A DNA stretch of 64,000 bases from Ceratotherium simum simum. Taxonomy: Eukaryota > Chordata > Mammalia > Perissodactyla > Rhinocerotidae. Position 1 is the first letter of the stretch. Every line of letters begins with the position of its first letter. The stretch is taken from assembly GCF_000283155.1 (NCBI RefSeq), contig NW_004454193.1, positions 14,580,813 through 14,644,812 of the forward strand, given 5' to 3'. Shown one piece after another: positions 9,690 through 21,084 of this stretch. The notes beneath the pieces were generated by a model that saw only the letters and a program-made list of their open reading frames with translations, was not told where the DNA came from and searched no databases. The translations under genes and the position numbers were made by a program.

Positions 9690-9905
9690 GATAGTGTTGC
9701 ACTTACTACATTCCAGTACTAAAACCTTATACGCAACATCTCACTAATCATCAGCCCTCCTATGGATGGGTCCTGATGCTCTCCCCAGTTTACAAAGGAA
9801 TAAGACCAGCTTTGAAGCAATTAAGTATCTTTCATTAGGTCTCAGGTTTACAGATGGTTAAGCCAAGATTTGAACCGATGCTATCTGACCTCTGAGACTG
9901 GATTC
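9690..9905 (-). repeat. MIR SINE, antisense
   Basis: GTGTTGCACTTACTACATTC, GCAACATCTCACTAATCATC, CCCCAGTTTACAAAGGAATA and AGCCAAGATTTGAACCGATG trace the reverse complement of MIR through to its B-box region. Confidence 0.75.
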
Positions 9906-11479
9906 TTTTTATCTCAATTTAAAATTGCATCCCATGAAGGAAGAGTGTTGTCACGAGGAGCCTGACTCCATGTTTTGATGTTTGACTGCTGACAGCTTCT
10001 AGACTCACCTCTCCCTCCTGCCCTTGTGCCCTGTGCCTGGACAAGCTGATAAGAATGTCTGGGTGCTTCCTCTTTGGGCTCTGGTGCAAAATACAACCAC
10101 GCAAGTCGCTACCCTCCTGGAACTCTCACTGCAGCCTCACCCCCTAACAACAGTAAAAACCAGAACCAGTCTCCTTTGCCATCTCAGGTCACTTTGGACC
10201 TATTTGAGAGTCTTGCCCTACTCTCCCCAGAGATCTCAATTATTTAGGCAATAATCTTTCCATACCCTCTTGGGGAGGAGGTGTGTGTGTGTGTGTGTGT
10301 GATGCCATCAATCTTGACCTTCAAACTATTTTGAGTGGGCATCTCTCTGCTTCTGCAGGACACCATAACAAATGTGCTATTGAACATATCTGCAACTTCT
10401 GTTTCTTCCCCATATGTGTTATTTTGGTACCCCACACCAGTCACTCATCCCTTCTTTCTACTGTACTCAGGACAATTCTTTCAATAACAGCAAGAAGTAA
10501 ATATTGAATACAACAGGTCTTCCTCTTGGAACAGTGGAAACCATCCCTAACTAAACACAATCTTCTTTCCCCCGGAGATCTGTGGCTGCTTTGGCATTCT
10601 TCTCATCATTATTTATTTATTTTTTCCTTAGACAGCCACAGTTGATTAGGGTTGAGAGAAGAGAGGAAATCTTTTACCACCCTTGACTTACAGGTTTGTT
10701 TTAGGATAGGCAGGGAGCTGCGGACATCTGTCAACCACAGGCTGAGTATATAAGATGCCCAAGATACAGTGGTTGTGGGAAATACTAAGGAAAAAAGAAG
10801 GGAAGCTGTGTCACAAAAGCCAGTGAAAGAGGCAGAAAAAATAAATAACATGAAGAATATACCTGAGATAAAATAGTGAACTCAGGGGGCTTTACTTTAT
10901 AAAGTTGAGTCCTGTGTATCTCTAGTAAATATTTTCTCATGATCTGATTTAAAAAAAAAACAATCAATGAAGCACCAAGAAAACTGATTTTCCCCAACAA
11001 AAACTGAGTAGTGCCCATTAGAGGGACCCCTGTATGTACCCTCACATTCTTGAGAAAATATCTTGACATTAAGCTTAGGGTGTGACACAGCTGGCAGACT
11101 ATCCCTTGAAAATGTTTTGCCTTTCAGCTGCAAAAGTTCTTCTAACAAAGTGGATGTTAGAAGAAGCTCCCAGGCACCCCTGGCTATGTCTATAGCTCAT
11201 TATCTCCTCATTACAGGAAACCTGAAGGGGACGAGGAAAACGCATTCAGAAAGACGTTCATGTTTTATTGATTGCCAATGGAGCTCAAACCGCTGAATTC
11301 TCACACTTTGGGATATTTTGTTAGGAAAATAAGCACAGTAGGCCCTTGTTTACATGCCCTCTTCCTTCTGGTACTGTTGATTCCAACACAGCACAAAATT
11401 GAGCATCTTCGCCAATTAGGTTCTCATGAGCCACCTCCACACATGAGCTAAAGTGAGGCTTTCTGGAAGCATGGTGCTT
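9906..11479. other. No gene seen; contains a GT microsatellite
   Basis: Several 60-94 codon frames overlap on both strands and none looks coding. Apart from the GT run at 10281-10301 I recognise no repeat family. Confidence 0.45.
10281..10301. repeat. (GT)n microsatellite
   Basis: About ten uninterrupted GT units. Confidence 0.95.
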
Positions 11480-11645
11480 ATTGTCTCAGAGGATCTGAAA
11501 CATATGCCACTAATTGAATCCTCTCTTTTGATGAGTGAGGAAACTGAGGCACAGAGAAGTAAATTGTTTGTTCACAGTCACATAGTCAGTGAGTGACAAA
11601 GCTTAGGTTGGAACTCAGGGTTCCTGGTGTCTTTATCACACTTTT
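11480..11645 (-). repeat. MIR SINE, antisense
   Basis: GATGAGTGAGGAAACTGAGG, CACAGAGAAGTAAATTG, TTCACAGTCACATAGTCAGT and TTGGAACTCAGGGTTCCTGG match the reverse of MIR closely, the best-preserved MIR core in this part. Confidence 0.8.
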
Positions 11646-11969
11646 TAAATTACTCTAACAAGCCTGTATGTATTCCCCCATTTCTGGAGAAAAAAATAAC
11701 AAAGTGGTAGTTTTAAACTATCCTATATTGCTAATAAAACACACAGTCCAGAGCCCATCTAGGTATGCTTAATAATTCTGTTGGTGGAGAGGCCAAACTG
11801 TGTTAAGAGTTGACAAACTGGGGAGACAATTGTGCTGAGTTTATGTCAGATAATAAGGATGTGAAGGCACTTACAATACTTCCTTCTGAGATAAAGACAC
11901 AACTTAGTGGAAGCTTGAGAGTCTTCTAGATGAGGAAGGAATTGATTGATTCTTAAGAGCAGAAGCCTG

Positions 11970-12120
11970 AGAAAATGTTTATGAGCATGGACTCTGAAAT
12001 CAGATAACAGGACTAGTGTAAATTTGGACAAAATATTAAACATTTAGAGTTTCAGTTTTTATGCCTGCAAAATGGATATAATAATACTTACCATAAGGGT
12101 TGTTGTGAAAATCGTATTAG
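11970..12120 (+). repeat. MIR SINE, sense, 5' part (interrupted)
   Basis: GAGCATGGACTCTGAAATCA from the tRNA-like head, TTTCAGTTTTTATGCCTGC, AAAATGGATATAATAATACT and GGTTGTTGTGAAAATCGTAT are in sense order. The last ~60 bases of the element reappear at 12360-12425, after an antisense MIR. Confidence 0.75.
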
Positions 12121-12129
12121 ATCATATTA

Positions 12130-12345
12130 ATAGCGACTTTTTACTGGAAGGCTTTTTATGATACATCAGACAGTGTTCTAAGTGTTTCACATATGTTAAT
12201 TTATATTTGTCCTCACACAAGTGCTATTATCTCTACTTGAAACTGAGGCACAGAATAAGGAGATTGTAATCAAAAGATCAAAGTTTTTTACTAGGGTAAA
12301 TTGGCTTCAGAACTCATGAAGTTTATTACTATGCTAGAAAGATAT
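12130..12345 (-). repeat. MIR SINE, antisense, nested in another MIR
   Basis: CAGACAGTGTTCTAAGTGTT, CACATATGTTAATTTATATT, TCCTCACACAAGTGCTATTA and GAAACTGAGGCACAGAATAA form an antisense MIR lying between the two parts of a sense MIR. Confidence 0.75.
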
Positions 12346-12359
12346 AGCATATTTTAAGG

Positions 12360-12425
12360 GTCCTTTACTAAGTACATAGTAACTGCTCAAAAAATGTAGC
12401 TTCTTAGTATTATTGTTCTTTCTAT
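12360..12425 (+). repeat. MIR SINE, sense, 3' part
   Basis: CTAAGTACATAGTAACTGCT, CAAAAAATGTAGC and TTAGTATTATTG match the MIR 3' end and complete the element begun at 11970. Confidence 0.6.
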
Positions 12426-13001
12426 AAAATTAATGATGATAATAGTGAAGAAGAAAGAGGAGGAGGAGGAGGGGAAGAAACAAAGGAGTAGATGGTAATA
12501 ATTAAGAGACCTGCCCAAGATCACATATGTGGTGTTTCAACAAGGAAAGGCTAGATTTTGCTGAATAACAACAATCCTGGAAATCTCAGTAGATTAATGT
12601 TAAAAAAGTGTATTTCTTGCCCATGTGATATGTCCACTATGAGTCAACGGAGGGTTGTGGGGAAAGCCTACTTATCATAATCACTCAAGGAGCCAGAATA
12701 ACAGAAGCACAATCTCAGCATGTCCTTCTGTGATCAGCACGAGGCGGAGGGAATGTGGCAAATCAATCACTGCCTAATATCGATACAAATCACTTCTGCT
12801 CACATGAAAGGGTCCAAGATAAGCCACAAATCACACCTAACTTCAGAGTGGGTAGGGAAATGCCATCATACCAGGTGCTTGGAAGAATAAGAAATTGAAC
12901 GTTTATAAATAGTCTTAATGACTTCTACTATTAATATGTAGGAGAGCCTGAATCAAAACTGGGAAATCTGGGTAGATAGTTTTTAAGGAAGAACTTTCTA
13001 A
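12426..13001. other. No gene seen; short AGG-rich tract
   Basis: An imperfect AGG tract lies at 12455-12472. The remainder is unique-looking and non-coding. Confidence 0.45.
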
Positions 13002-13006
13002 CCATC
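13002..13006. repeat. TSD, left copy (solo LTR)
   Basis: CCATC, repeated exactly at 13564-13568. Confidence 0.8.
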
Positions 13007-13563
13007 TGTATTAGTTTTCCATGGCTACATCACAAACTACCACAAACTTAGTGGATTAAAGTAACACGCATATATTATCTCACGTTTCTTAGGTCAGAAG
13101 TCCAGGTGGTCTCAGCTGGGTTCTCTGATTAACGTCTCACAAGCTTAAAGTTAAGAGGTCTGCCAAACTGGGCTGTTAGGCTTGAGGAAAGAATCTAGTT
13201 TGTTGTGGCTATAGGTGGAAAGTTAACCTTTTCTTGCTAGATCTTAAGTCAAGGCCTCTCACTGCTACTAGAGACCACCCACATCCCTTTGCACATGGCC
13301 TCTCCTACATTCAAACCAGGAACAGTGTGTCATGTCCATCTCAAACTTGCAATTTCTCTGATTTCTCCCACTGCCACCATCCAGATAAGCTTCTAATGAC
13401 CTATGCAATTAGATAGGGCCCATCCAGATACTCTTCCTAACTGAAGTCAATTGTGCCATGTATAACAACAAAATCTTAGAAGTGATAGCTCACCATGTTC
13501 ACAAGTTCTGGGGTTAGAGTGGAACATCTCTGGTGAGCCATTTTAGAAAATCTGCCTGCCACA
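13007..13563 (+). mobile_element. Solo MaLR-type LTR (MLT1-like)
   Basis: It starts TGTATTAGTTTTCCATGGCT, continues ACAAACTACCACAAACTTAG, and ends CTGCCTGCCACA, the TG...CA form of an ERVL-MaLR LTR of ordinary length (~550 bp). The flanks CCATC at 13002-13006 and 13564-13568 are an exact 5-base target duplication. No internal retroviral sequence is attached, so it is a recombined solo LTR. Confidence 0.9.
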
Positions 13564-13568
13564 CCATC
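13564..13568. repeat. TSD, right copy (solo LTR)
   Basis: CCATC, identical to 13002-13006. Confidence 0.8.
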
Positions 13569-13745
13569 GGCACTGACCAACGGATTACATTCCAAACAAG
13601 TATTCTCTTTACTGTAAGAACCACATCCCAGACTAGAAGATTATCTTTCAATTAAGTTGCAGAGAGGATACTTGGGCTACTGGAGCCTAAATTAAATACC
13701 TTTCTCTTGACTTTTTTCACATCAGAGAAATAAAAGGAAGTCAAT

Positions 13746-14276
13746 TGTATTAGTTTTCTATTGCTGCTGTAACAAATTACCACTAACATAGTGGCTCACA
13801 CAATCCAAACTTATTATCTCACAGTTCTGGACCTAAGAAATCTGACACAGGTCTCACTGGGCTAAAATCAAGGTGTCATCAGAGATGTGTTCCTTTCTAG
13901 AGGCGTTGGGAGAACCTATTCTTTACCTTTTACAGATTCTAGAGGTTGCCCACATTTCTTGGCTCATGGCCCCCTTCCTCTGTCTTCAAAGCCTACAATG
14001 GCAGGTGGAGTCCTAATATTTCATCTCTCTGCTCCTTCATTCATAATTGCAGCTCTTTTTAACCAAATGTTCCTTAAAGGCTCTAAAAGATTCTGTTTTT
14101 AACCACGCATATAATTAGATTTGGCCAACTCAGATAAATCAAGATAATCTCCTCATCTTAAGATCCATACCCTAATCACACTTACAAAATCCCTTTTGCA
14201 ATGTCAGGTAATATATTCACAGATTTCAGGGATTAAGGCATAGAAAACTTTGGGAGTCATTTTTCTGCTTACCACA
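13746..14276 (+). mobile_element. Second MaLR-type LTR (MLT1-like)
   Basis: It starts TGTATTAGTTTTCTATTGCT and continues ACAAATTACCACTAACATAG, GGTCTCACTGGGCTAAAATC and AAGATAATCTCCTCATC, ending TCTGCTTACCACA: a near full-length MLT1 LTR. It lies 182 bases downstream of the previous LTR in the same orientation but is a different, better-matching subfamily. Flanking 5-mers (TCAAT, CTGAC) do not match. Confidence 0.9.
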
Positions 14277-14629
14277 CTGACAACCAAAAAGAAAGTGGAA
14301 ATCTGTTCTGAGGATTCATGCATTTCTCCGTAAACTAAGGATTTCCAGGAGGGTTTGGAATTATAAACCAGAAGAACAGCTGCAATCTCTCCCCATATGT
14401 TTTCTCTGCTCCTCCTGAAAACCTGCCTCATTTTTCTTTCACAGCAGAACCACCTTTTGTTTTCATTCAGTTCACGTAATAAAAAATGGCTATTCAACAT
14501 CTCCTGATTTTATGATATGGATCTAGCCACAAGCAGAGGTTGTCTTGGCTGTTGCTCAGATCGTGTTTCCAAGAACTAACAGCAAGGGTTCCACCCCTGG
14601 TCTAATAAGCCACACAAAGTGATTTTGGA

Positions 14630-15090
14630 TGTCCTTTAACCAATGAATGGATAAACAAAATGTAGTATATCCAAACAATAAAACATTATTCAGTAATAAA
14701 AAGGAATAAAGTAATGATTCATACTACAACATGGACAAACCTTGGAAATATTATGCTAAGTGAAAGAAAACACACACACACAGGAAAACTCACATATTTA
14801 ATTACTCCATTTATACAAATGTCCAGATTAGGCAAATATACAGAAACAGAAAGTAGATTAGTGGTTACCTAGGACTGGAAGATTGAGGGTGAATGGGGAG
14901 TGATTGAATGGGGATGAGGTTTTTTTTGAGGTGATAAAATGTCTTAAAGTCGATTGTGGTGATGGTGTGTGTGATGGTTGATGATTGCACGACTCTGATT
15001 ATACTAAAAACCGTTGAATTGTACACTTTAAATGTGTGAATTGTATAATATGTGCTTTATGTCTCATAAATTTGTTATATGCTTTAAAAA
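14630..15090 (+). mobile_element. L1 3' end, sense, 5'-truncated
   Basis: ACCAATGAATGGATAAACAA and TAGTATATCCAAACAATA with ACATTATTCAGTAATAAA come from the end of L1 ORF2. GGTTACCTAGGACTGGAAGA follows, then the 3' UTR with ACCGTTGAATTGTACACTTT and AAATGTGTGAATTGTATAAT. The ORF2 remnant is riddled with stops. This is a mid-age (L1M-type) copy. Confidence 0.85.
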
Positions 15091-16569
15091 GATGTGCGTG
15101 ACAACTTTTCATTTAGTCAATACTCACACCTGAAAATTAGAAAGATGAAAAAAGCCTGGGTCTTTAATACCAATGCTAAGACATAAATGGATAAAAATTT
15201 ATTGTTTACCCATTACGTGTACTTACTAATCTCATTTTAGTTTATTTTCTCTGATTCTATATTCAAAGCCAATTGACTGGTCTTCCTACCAAGGGAGCAT
15301 GAGAAACATTAAATCAGAAGCTAGACAAAAGACATCATGACATTAACGAGAAAGAAGTGAAAATTCTCCAACAGTAAGGATATGACAAAAAATAAATTCT
15401 ACAAATCAGTAATATAATTAGGGGTCATTCATTTATAGACCAAGCCACTGGTCTCTCTACAGCAGTTGATATCCATGAAAAAGCTCACAGTATTCAAGGT
15501 TTTTATGATTTAAATTTACAATTCTGTTTGTATTACGGCAGGCAGGACATAAATGGTTGAAAATAATTTTCTGCCAACAAGATTGGTTTCAAACAGATTT
15601 AGAGCTTAAAGTTGGATAGGACAGTAGCTATCTATGGTATATATTTTATATAATAATTAATTTTCCAGTTAGTCTAAATAAAGAAGATAGCATTGTTTAA
15701 CGCTTCCTTATGGTGAATGAAGGTGGACCAAATAGGAGTGTAGGAATGTAGTCCTTATATCATGCATATGTCTCCAATGGAGATGCCTCCCACTATTCAT
15801 ATGAGTGTGTGCCTGTGTGCAAGTGTGTGTGTGTGTCATGTGCAACCTTGGTAGGCATAGAAGTGCCCTATGAGGGAACAAACACTTCTCCCTAATTCCT
15901 TCATAATGAAAACCCAATGTCAATGCAGGATATCTGGCTCCTTCAAGAATGATTTTGTCACGTTTGTATACAGGTGACATCCAGCAGCTGGTGGTTGCTC
16001 TTCATTACATTTCTTGATTCTCTGTCTAGTTCTGCTTTCCCCTAAGCAATCCTTCCGACTTAGTAACGGGATACTTTAGATTATTCGGTATACAAAGTTT
16101 ATCGCTTGTTTCTAAATGTGTCCCACTTACATTTCAGGTAATGATAACAACTTAAGGTAATTCTAGGAAAGGGAAAACAAATAGGTCCTGGATATGTCAG
16201 GGCTGGGAGACTGTTATACGTGACCGTGTTCTGGACTAGGGTTTCCAGGTGCTTGATGTGAATAGGAGGGTCCAGTATTTCTGGGAAAGAGGTTGAGAAA
16301 TATACTTTTAAGCGTCCAGTATTTTCAAATTGTTTTATTATTTTCATTTTAGACTGTGATTTGCACTCGAGGATTCCTTCTAGCTCTCTCAATTTATATT
16401 ATGTCACCTGTGGTTTATGACTCAGATTCAGTGATCTGTAAACATTACAGGCCTAGCAACAAAGGAACCTCAAAAATCATGCTGGCCCATGGGCCTGTCA
16501 GCATGGTTGTAAATCCATATGAATGTTGCCTCTCTTAGACTCAGCATACAAACTGGTCGGCAGTACTAA
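15091..16569. other. No gene seen; includes a TG-rich tract
   Basis: A broken TG tract lies at 15804-15836. Frames of 90-97 codons at 15708-15980 and 16099-16392 (both minus) show no known domain. I see no other repeats. Confidence 0.45.
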
Positions 16570-16823
16570 TTTTGTGTGTGTGTGTGTGTGTGAGGAAGAT
16601 CGGCCCTGAGCTAACATCCCTTGCCAATCTTCCTCTTTTTGCTGAGGAAGATTAGCCCTGAGCTAACATCCGTGCCCATCTTCCTCTATTTTGTATATGG
16701 GATGCTGCCACAGCATGGCTTGATAAGCGGTGTGTAGGTCTGCGCTTGGGACTCGAACCTGCAAACCCCGGACTGCCAAAGTGAAGCGTGTGAACTTAAC
16801 CACTACTCCACCGGACCGGCCCC
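16570..16823 (-). mobile_element. ERE-like SINE with doubled 3' module
   Basis: On the minus strand the head reads GGGGCCGGTCCGGTGG, the B-box-like sequence is GGTTCGAGTCC, and two tandem GATGTTAGCTCAGGGC modules precede a tail converted to a (CA)n run (seen as TG at 16573-16592). The flanks CTAATTTT and CTAAATATTT are only weakly similar, so the TSD has decayed. It is older than the copies at 3056 and 6063. Confidence 0.9.
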
Positions 16824-17590
16824 TAAATATTTCTTTTTTTTACAACTGTGGGAGTTGTGAACTTGTTTTTATTTCTTTTAACTACCTTGTATCTCACAAT
16901 GCTATTATTTGAAGATAATTGCGTTTTTGTGATTTCAAATGAAAAGCTCATTAAAGAAAATCAAAACCACCCAGAAAAATACAAAGAAGGAAGTAAACAC
17001 TTCTGCAAATGACTCCCCCCACCCCCAAGTCAAATTATCATTGTTATCATTAGGTGAAATCATCCCTCAAAAACGACAGTATTTTAGGATGGAAATATTT
17101 GACAGCTGCATCTACTAACACTAACATTTTTAGAAAGTATTGGTGAGGTTCTTTGAAAAAAGAAATGAATGCTTTCTTTTTCTATAGGCAAGTTGGAGTT
17201 TCCTTGAAATAAATATATGGTGCTTGGACTCCATGTAGTGCACAGCAAGCCTGAGCTACAGAGTCTGTGCCCAAGTACACTAAGGCATTGGGAGAATTGA
17301 GTGTCTTTCAGAATTTACCATATTGTGTACTGAATGTTTTAAGGTTTGCCAAAACTGAGTATATATGCATATGTATGTATACATACATTTCTATTCTGAA
17401 GTGATAATTAAAATTATATTTGTGTCACCACGGAAAATACAGCCTCTTCCATCGTCTACGCGGAGAAATATGTACCTTGACTGTGTTGCTAACTTACTTT
17501 CAAGAAATTACATCACTTAACAAATGACAAGTTTAAAAAAAAAGTCCATCTCACATTTTTCAGTAGCTGCTGACATTTCTGCTTCATTTC
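16824..17590. other. No gene seen; unclassified
   Basis: AT-rich sequence with no coding pattern or repeat family I can assign. Confidence 0.45.
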
Positions 17591-18085
17591 TGTCATGGAT
17601 AGACCCTAAAGTGACCCCCAATTATGCTCACCTTTTGGTATTCACACCAGGAGGGATTGTATAACCCACTCCCCTTGAGTGTGGGTGGACCTGTGACTTG
17701 CTCCTAACCCACAGAATATGGCAAATGTGATGGAATGTCTGTCCCTTGATAGCTACATTATATGGCAAAGGTTATGGGGTGTCACCCAGTGATTACATTA
17801 CATTATTGAAGGTTGAAGACTCTGTCTTTAAGCAGACCTGGGATCTCCACCCATAAGGAGATCAATTCAGCCAACAACCTAAGTGAGCTTGGAAATGGAT
17901 CCATCCCCAGGGAAGCCCTCAAATGAAGATCTGGCTCTTGGCTGCACCTTGATTGCAGCCACGCAGAGAAACCAGTCAACTCATGCTCAGGTTCCTGACG
18001 CCCAGTAACTGTGAGCTAATAAATGTGTGTTGTTTGAAGCTACAAAGCATGTAGTAACTCATTAAACAGCAATAGATAACTAACA
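17591..18085 (+). mobile_element. ERVL-type solo LTR
   Basis: It starts TGTCATGGATAGACCCTAAA, contains ACCTGTGACTTGCTCCTAAC and an AATAAA signal at about 18018, and ends with TGTTGTTTGAAGCTACAAAG followed by GCAATAGATAACTAACA, the 3' end common to several ERVL-class LTRs. About 495 bp, TG...CA bounded. I cannot name the subfamily, and no clean 5-base TSD is visible. Confidence 0.75.
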
Positions 18086-18303
18086 TAGTTTCTTAAATCA
18101 TGTGTAAGTGTGGACAAAAAATGGTGTGGATGCAACATACAGATGCAACAAATGGACAGTATAAATAGATGTTATTTAATATATTTTTCTTTTGTTTGGA
18201 AACAAAATGTAAATGACAAAATGTTAGATGGATATAAAAGCATTATACATTATTTCTTGGGAAGCCTAAACTATAATGTCTATTGCCATAAGTAAATTTC
18301 CTG

Positions 18304-18331
18304 TGTGTGCGTCTGTGTGTGTGTGTGTGTA
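18304..18331. repeat. (TG)n microsatellite
   Basis: TG repeat interrupted once by CG/TC near its start. Confidence 0.9.
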
Positions 18332-18569
18332 GCAAAATGTTTCAGTCATAGTGATGGTCCCCCGAGTAGGTAAACATGAGAAGCAGGATTCTCTTTATAG
18401 ATAGACTTACCCAGACTATAAGTCTTCCCGTGTCATTCTTAATTATTTTATATTTATTACCTCTCATGATACGTGGATGAGGCAAAGATGGTTCCCATTT
18501 TATAGATGAGGGATTTATAGGAAAGGATGCAGAATAAAAACAGATATAATTCATATAGTAAAAGACACT

Positions 18570-18698
18570 TCATAGACAGTGGCACAATAAATTCTCAAAA
18601 CAGCCTTGTGTGGGATGGTTTCTCATCCTCATTTTGTTGACCATTAAGCGGTTTAAGTGATTTATCCAGACAATCTTAGTACGGGCAGAATAGAAAGC
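18570..18698 (-). repeat. MIR SINE, antisense, part 1
   Basis: AATAAATTCTCAAAACAGCC, CATCCTCATTTTGTTGACCA and TAAGTGATTTATCCAGACAA with ACGGGCAGAATAGAAAGC form an antisense MIR that stops exactly where the MLT2-type LTR begins. The rest continues at 19245. Confidence 0.7.
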
Positions 18699-19244
18699 TG
18701 TGATGGTTAATTTTATGAGTCAACTTGACTGGGTCACGGGTTGCCCAGCCATTGGGTCAAGCATTTTTCTGAGAGTGTCTGTGGGAGTGTTTCTGGATGA
18801 GTGTAACTTTTAAATTCATTTACTGAGTAAAGTAGATTGTGCTCCCTAATGTGAATGGGCCATGCCTAGTCAGTGGAAGGCCTGAATAGAACCAAAAGGC
18901 TGACCTTCTTGCAGTAGAAGGAATTCCTCCTGCCTGAGTTCTTTGAGCTGGGACATTGGTTTTTTCCTGCCTTCTGACATTGGATCTTCTTGGGTCTCCA
19001 GTCTGCCGACTTTAGACTGGAACTCGTACCATCAACTCTCCTGGTTCTCAAGCCTTCAGACTCAGACTGGAGTTACACCATTGGCTCTCCTTGGTCTCCA
19101 CCTTGTTGACTGCAGATCTTGAGACTTCTCAACCTCCATAATGGGAGTCAATTCTTTATTAGATATAGATATAGATATAGATATAGATAAATATAGATAT
19201 TCATCCCATTAGTTCTGTTTCTCTGGAGAATCTTGACTAATACA
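18699..19244 (+). mobile_element. MLT2-type ERVL solo LTR inserted in a MIR
   Basis: It begins TGTGATGGTTAATTTTATGA and ends TCTTGACTAATACA, with the usual interior order: GTCAACTTGACTGG, GGTGTTTCTGGATGAG-like, AAGGCCTGAATAGAAC, CCTTCTGACATTGG, GCAGATCTTGAGACTTCTCA. A short (AGATAT)n run sits before the end. Flanks AAAGC (18694-18698) and GAAGC (19245-19249) match at four of five bases. No internal viral genes are present. Confidence 0.92.
19161..19200. repeat. (AGATAT)n microsatellite within LTR
   Basis: About six hexanucleotide units, derived from the A/T-rich stretch normally found near the 3' end of this LTR type. Confidence 0.9.
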
Positions 19245-19312
19245 GAAGCCAAGAATTGGCCTCTTTAATCTCAAAGCAAGTGCTTTTTCTATCACTGTTT
19301 TGCTTCCCTGTG
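19245..19312 (-). repeat. MIR SINE, antisense, part 2
   Basis: CCAAGAATTGGCCTCTTTAA and CAAGTGCTTTTTCTATCACT continue the MIR head region interrupted at 18698. Confidence 0.6.
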
Positions 19313-19599
19313 AATGAAAGCATAGCTCATTTTTTATGATAAGACTTGAGGAATAATAAAAATCCCCTTACTGTGCACCATAAAGCATATTTTTGTATGA
19401 ATAGCCTCAATTGTTTTAAAACATTTATTCTTTTTATAAAGTGCCTTTTTTCCGGGCTTCAAACATAAAAATGTAAAAGAAATAGGAGAGGACCTGTGCT
19501 GGTTGGAGCAGGGGAATTGTGTGCAGGGCACTGGTCACCCCCAGCACCCTCCTGAAATTACAGAGCCCCACGGAAAATATCTCGAAGGAGCAGTAACTA

Positions 19600-19710
19600 T
19601 TTCATTTGGTCTTCATCACACCCATGCGAGTATGGAAGACAGGAATTATTACCTTTATTTAATATAGAAAGAAGATTGGGTTTAAGCCAGGCTCTCAGGG
19701 CAATAACATG
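19600..19710 (-). repeat. Possible MIR remnant, antisense
   Basis: TTGGTCTTCATCACACCCAT, GAATTATTACCTTTATTT and AATATAGAAAGAAGATTG weakly follow the MIR core. Confidence 0.4.
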
Positions 19711-19931
19711 TTTCCAGTAAGACCCAATTAGAGGTGTCCTAATCTGGGGAACTAGGATTCTGGACACATCATTTCCTCAGTGGTCAGTTCTAAAGAAATT
19801 AGTCCTTTCCAGTTAGATGTTCATGCAAGTCAATTCTGAGCATCCCCAGAATGTTTAACATCTCAGATAGCCTAAGAAAATCATTCTAATTGTACTGAAC
19901 ATGTCCATCCAAAATACAAATGATAAAGAAA

Positions 19932-20003
19932 TATTTCATATTGTTTCATATTTCATATTTTCATATTCATATTTAAATGTTTCAAATTGTTCATATTTCA
20001 TAT
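19932..20003. repeat. CATATTT-rich imperfect tandem repeat
   Basis: At least six degenerate copies of a TTTCATATT unit, probably from local slippage. Confidence 0.75.
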
Positions 20004-20029
20004 CAACAGCAAGGCAATTATCTTAAAGC

Positions 20030-20215
20030 CAATGTAAGCCTAATGGTTAAGAGAAATTTTTAGCTGTGTTACCTTAGGCAACTTACTCTGCCTCTCTTGC
20101 TTAATTTATTTATCTGAAAATGGAGATGATGATGCTATCTCATGGAATTGTTGTGACAAATGAAGTAACACATGCAATGGTACCTGTAATATGGTAAGAG
20201 CCAATTCTATTAGCT
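20030..20215 (+). repeat. MIR SINE, sense
   Basis: CCTAATGGTTAAGAGAAAT from the tRNA-like head, AGCTGTGTTACCTTAGGCAA, CTTACTCTGCCTCTC, GAAAATGGAGATGATGATGC and GGAATTGTTGTGACAAATGA are all in sense order. A long copy. Confidence 0.8.
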
Positions 20216-21084
20216 ATCAATAGATGTATGAATTCTTTGTAAGGTAAATATTATTTTAATTCTCAGATCTTGAATTGTATATATAGAAAACATAGTTAGA
20301 AAATCAATGACAGATTGCCTCAATGAAGAACAGCACTTTTCATATAATATAACAAAATAGAATTTCAATTTCTTTTCAATAAGACCAAATTCTACTAGTA
20401 TATTGAAATATTGAACGCCAAATTTTCTCAATCAGATCAAAGTGAAATGTCTCATGCTTAATAAAATAAGATAATTGTTTTTTGCTTGTATATTAAATTA
20501 CTATTTGACCATAGACTGCAGTTTCAAAGCTTATCCTGCCCTGCAGGTACATGGAGCTCTAGATGGGGTTACAGATAAACAATATGCAGACTCCTTGTCC
20601 TGTCTGTGGCTCATTACTTTCCAGAACGTAATGAACATCACGGGCTTACAATACAGGAAGCAGGGCAGTGAGAAAGCAGAGAGGCAAGAATGCGGGGTCC
20701 TCTGGTGGTCTTGGAGATGCCTCATCTGCCCTTGTAGTGGCATGCAGCATGGAGCAGGACGAAACATCTCTCTGACCCTACGGGAGTTCTTGGCCTCATA
20801 ACGTGCAGATCCTCATGTTGGGATCTGAAGATTGATAGGTCACTGGCCGACTCCATGTGCTTTCAGAAAAATGCACTAACGAACGAAAATCCCCATTGAG
20901 TTTTTAGTTAACTCATTATCTTAAACACCTGGGCTGAGCCCTGACAGAGAGCTGGTGTGTTCGCTGTACTGAATCACACCTCACATGGTTAGAGCATGTC
21001 AGTTCCTTACCTAAGTATCCAAGGTCCTTCAGATCTCTCTCCCGAATAAGAGGTATCATGCTAAAATGGAAATGAATCTATAAA
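20216..21084. other. No gene seen; unique-looking
   Basis: Opposed frames of 108 codons (20475-20801, plus) and 78 codons (20531-20767, minus) overlap over a GC-richer patch. Neither has a recognisable domain, so both are taken as chance. Confidence 0.5.

Noticed and set aside
13007..14276. Two same-orientation LTRs as the ends of one short provirus
   Set aside because: They differ in sequence and subfamily, the first has its own exact TSD, and the 182-base spacer shows no retroviral coding or primer-binding sequence that I can see.
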